A DNA stretch of 64,000 bases from Selenomonas sputigena_A. GTDB taxonomy: Bacteria; Bacillota; Negativicutes; Selenomonadales; Selenomonadaceae. Position 1 is the first letter of the stretch; the number at the start of each line of letters is the position of its first letter. The position numbers and the translations under genes are program-made. The DNA lies in contig NZ_CP194411.1 of assembly GCF_051603425.1 (NCBI RefSeq), positions 1,302,001-1,366,000 on the forward strand, read 5' to 3'. The notes under the pieces were generated by a model. It ran no database searches and was not told where the DNA came from. It saw only the letters and a list, made by a program, of their open reading frames with translations. Below are positions 62,039 through 64,000 of this stretch, in pieces.

Positions 62039-63361
62039 ATGCTGAATCTGGAAAAATCCCTCGAAGCCTTCAAAGACGCGAAAACCCTGATGCCGGGAGG
62101 CGTCAACAGCCCCGTGCGCTCGTTTCGGGGCGTCGACGGCAATCCGCCCTTCATCGCACGCGGTGCGGGCGATCGGATCTTTGATATCGACGGCAACGAG
62201 TACATCGACTATGTGCTGTCCTGGGGGCCCCTCGTTGCGGGTCATGCGCATCCCGCCGTTGTGAAGGCGCTGGCAGAAGCCGCAGCCCGGGGCACGAGCT
62301 ACGGTGCGCCGACGCTTCTGGAATCGGAGCTCGTGCGCCTCGTTCAGAAGGCGTATCCCTCGATGGAACTTGTGCGCATGGTCAACTCCGGCACAGAGGC
62401 GACGATGAGTGCGCTTCGTCTTGCACGCGGCTTTACGGGGCGCGAGAAGATCGTCAAGTTCATCGGCTGCTACCATGGTCACAGCGACAGCCTGCTCGTT
62501 GAGGCCGGCTCGGGGCTGGCTACCTTCGGCGTACCGTCAAGCCCCGGTGTGACGAAGGGCGTCGCGGCGGATACGATCGCGGTTCCGTTCAACGATGCCG
62601 AGGCCATCACGCGCGTCATGGAAGAGCATGGCGAGGAAATCGCCTGCATCATCGTCGAGCCCGTGGCGGGCAATATGGGCTGCATCCAGCCGGCGAACGG
62701 CTACCTCGATACGCTGCGCACGCTGACGGAACGGTACGGCGCGCTCCTCATCTTTGACGAGGTCATGTGCGGCTTCCGCGCCTCCCAGGGCGGTGCGCAG
62801 GCCGCTTACGGCATCCGTCCCGACATCACCTGCCTCGGCAAGATCATCGGCGGCGGCCTGCCCTGCGCGGCTTACGGCGGCAGGCGCGACATCATGGAGC
62901 GGGTTTCGCCCGCAGGGCCGGTCTATCAGGCGGGAACGCTCTCGGGCAATCCGCTCGCGATGACGGCGGGCATCGAGACGCTGAAGATCTTTTTGCAGGA
63001 GCCGGAGCCGGGCGAGGCGGATGCGAGCCGCGCTCTGACGCTCAAGACGAAGAAACTCGTGCTGGGCCTTGAAGCCGCAGCGCGCGAGTCCGGCGTCAAG
63101 ATTCAGGCGCATCAGGCAGGCTCTATGTTCAGCATCTTCTTCAATGAGAATGCGGTTCGGGACTACAAGACATCTGCCGCCTCCGACCAGGAAGCCTTCA
63201 AGGTCTGGTTCCGCACCATGCTCGAGGCGGGAATCTACCTTGCGCCCTCGCAGTTTGAAACGCTCTTCCTCTCGCTCGCCCATACGGATGAGGATATCGA
63301 GCGTACGATCGCGGCTGCGGAAAAGGGCTTTGCGGCGGTAAGAAAATTCCGGCAGAGCTGA
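62039..63361 (+). CDS. hemL: Glutamate-1-semialdehyde 2,1-aminomutase
   Basis: PLP enzyme converting glutamate-1-semialdehyde to 5-aminolevulinate, the step after HemA. The 440-residue protein shows LMPGGVNSPVRSFRGVDG, NSGTEATMSALRLARGFTGR, FDEVMCGFR (Asp binding the pyridine N), the PLP lysine in CLGKIIGGGLPCAAYGG, and YQAGTLSGNPLAMTAG. AAAGGAGCGGAAGT precedes ATG 62039, 18 bases after hemB. It is the last gene of the operon; hairpins follow. Confidence 0.97.
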   Translation: MLNLEKSLEAFKDAKTLMPGGVNSPVRSFRGVDGNPPFIARGAGDRIFDIDGNEYIDYVLSWGPLVAGHAHPAVVKALAEAAARGTSYGAPTLLESELVRLVQKAYPSMELVRMVNSGTEATMSALRLARGFTGREKIVKFIGCYHGHSDSLLVEAGSGLATFGVPSSPGVTKGVAADTIAVPFNDAEAITRVMEEHGEEIACIIVEPVAGNMGCIQPANGYLDTLRTLTERYGALLIFDEVMCGFRASQGGAQAAYGIRPDITCLGKIIGGGLPCAAYGGRRDIMERVSPAGPVYQAGTLSGNPLAMTAGIETLKIFLQEPEPGEADASRALTLKTKKLVLGLEAAARESGVKIQAHQAGSMFSIFFNENAVRDYKTSAASDQEAFKVWFRTMLEAGIYLAPSQFETLFLSLAHTDEDIERTIAAAEKGFAAVRKFRQS

Positions 63362-63401
63362 GGAACGGCTATGCCGCTGCGGCCGCTCGGAGTGCGTTCC
63401 G

Positions 63402-63436
63402 CCTAAGGGGAAGCAGCGAGCCTGCGCTCCCTTAGC
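63402..63436 (+). terminator. Possible terminator hairpin after hemL
   Basis: CTAAGGG (63403-63409) pairs with CCCTTAG (63429-63435), with more pairing inside. The T-rich tract that follows starts about nine bases later (AATTTTGG), so termination is not certain. Confidence 0.45.
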
Positions 63437-63461
63437 TGAAAAATTTTGGACAGGCGTCAAG

Positions 63462-63540
63462 AAGCCCGCCCTTTCCCCGGAGCAGCCAAAAGCGAGGAAC
63501 TGCATCGCTTGGGCAGCATTTGGGGAAGGGCGGGCTTTGA
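63462..63540. terminator. Large branched hairpin between hemL and thiD
   Basis: 17- and 16-base arms (63462-63478 with 63522-63537, one bulge) enclose a 43-base loop with an inner AAGCGA/TCGCTT stem. No strong T run is present on either strand, so it could be a transcription barrier between convergent genes or another structured element. Confidence 0.5.
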
Positions 63541-63620
63541 TTTATAAAGTCCGGATCGGCATGGGAGCCGGCGACAGGGGGAGCGCGCTTCGTGCAGCGC
63601 TTCCTTTTTTTGTGCAGGCG

Positions 63621-64000
63621 TTACATATATTCCCACATATGGAGAAGCGGTCCCGGCCCTTTGCCGAGATTGAGGCCGGAGCGTATGGCGCCCGTGACAT
63701 AGGCCTTGGCGTCCTCGACGGCGATCGTCAAAGGATGCCCGGCGGCCAGCCCGCAGGCAATCGCCGTGGACAGGGAGCAGCCGGTGCCGTGGGTATTGGG
63801 GTTGTCGATGCGCGATTGTTTGTACCAGCGGGCCTGTCCTTCCACATAGAGCAGGTCGTTGGCGCTTTCCTCGAGATGTCCGCCCTTGATCAGGACGGCC
63901 GTGGAGGGGAAGCGGCGGGCAATTTCCTCGGCTGCCTTGAGCATCGAGGGTTCATCTGTGATGGAAAAGCCTGTGACGGCTGAGGCCTCGTCGAGGTTCG
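63621..64000 (-). CDS. thiD: Hydroxymethylpyrimidine/phosphomethylpyrimidine kinase, C-terminal part
   Basis: Thiamine pathway kinase that phosphorylates HMP and HMP-P. Only the C-terminal 125 or so residues are in the window; the gene continues past 64000. The visible part has NLDEASAVTG, a VLIKGGH strand-loop, NTHGTGCSLSTAIACGLAAG (the anion-hole and catalytic Asp region has Gly-Thr-Gly-Cys with Ser where many relatives carry the same) and a tail ending LLHMWEYM. These match the ribokinase-fold ThiD family. It converges on the tetrapyrrole operon. Confidence 0.9.
   Translation of the reverse strand, partial: NLDEASAVTGFSITDEPSMLKAAEEIARRFPSTAVLIKGGHLEESANDLLYVEGQARWYKQSRIDNPNTHGTGCSLSTAIACGLAAGHPLTIAVEDAKAYVTGAIRSGLNLGKGPGPLLHMWEYM

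Noticed and set aside
59513..62482. A 989-codon open frame on the minus strand opposite cobA-hemD, hemB and hemL
   Set aside because: The same codon-bias artefact: the sense genes are certain, and no ribosome binding site or family motif is present in the antisense frame.

Overview
The window looks like a chromosome segment of a Selenomonas-like member of the Negativicutes (diderm Firmicutes). This rests on the 16S rRNA text (my recognition, not a search), strong AGGAGG-type ribosome binding sites, sigma-A promoters, a Firmicutes-type class III fructose-1,6-bisphosphatase, an Asp23/Gls24 protein, a futalosine-route menaquinone gene and YesM/YesN-type signalling. Most genes have GC-rich third codon positions. 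I see no phage, integrase, transposase, plasmid or CRISPR array.

Layout. 0-9.6 kb: small heat-shock protein, a Cys-rich small protein, alpha/beta hydrolase, thioredoxin-reductase-like flavoprotein, a soluble FIST-domain chemoreceptor, thioredoxin, beta-carbonic anhydrase, an unknown 118-aa protein, and a coiled-coil protein coupled to a YycJ-like metallo-hydrolase. 9.8-19.7 kb: glyA-upp followed by a gene remnant, rtcB, a Ppx/GppA phosphatase, a tandem DUF805 protein, rnhA, a cluster of four DnaA boxes, tRNA-Val(CAC), glycerate kinase, panE and a small membrane protein.

19.8-31.8 kb is an AT-richer pentose-type sugar island: FGGY kinase, class II aldolase, an RbsBAC-type ABC importer, D-lyxose isomerase, a YesM/YesN-like two-component system, a broken L-ribulokinase-like gene and an AraD-like epimerase/aldolase. 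The intact genes could take up a pentose, isomerise and phosphorylate it, and feed it either to the pentose phosphate pathway or to an aldol cleavage. The ribulokinase carries a nonsense codon and two frameshifts at T6 runs.

31.8-39.4 kb: metY behind a perfect 19-bp palindrome, a PilZ/YcgR-like protein, a Tat-exported metallophosphoesterase, a 105-bp tandem repeat, two DUF4234 membrane proteins, Asp23, mqnE and a secreted protein. 39.5-45.3 kb: a complete rrn operon (tandem promoters, 16S, 23S, 5S, terminator) with structured, duplicated leader and spacer sequences and no spacer tRNA. 45.4-54.5 kb: two near-identical soluble chemoreceptors with matching promoters, a degenerate GGDEF protein, DedA, an AEC carrier, manA, an EamA exporter, a DUF2939-like protein and a YdjM-like membrane protein. 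54.6-63.4 kb: fbp and a tightly packed tetrapyrrole operon (precorrin-2 dehydrogenase, hemA, hemC, cobA-hemD fusion, hemB, hemL) that covers glutamyl-tRNA to uroporphyrinogen III and sirohydrochlorin. The window ends inside thiD.

The most unusual features are a dispersed, structured repeat family (tandem at 35.5 kb, solo copies elsewhere, a related core in the rrn spacers), the DnaA-box cluster next to rnhA, the decayed ribulokinase with two equivalent T6 frameshifts inside a sugar island, and the metY palindrome. No clearly new multi-gene system was found. The best candidate for new biochemistry is the lyxose isomerase, kinase and class II aldolase combination.
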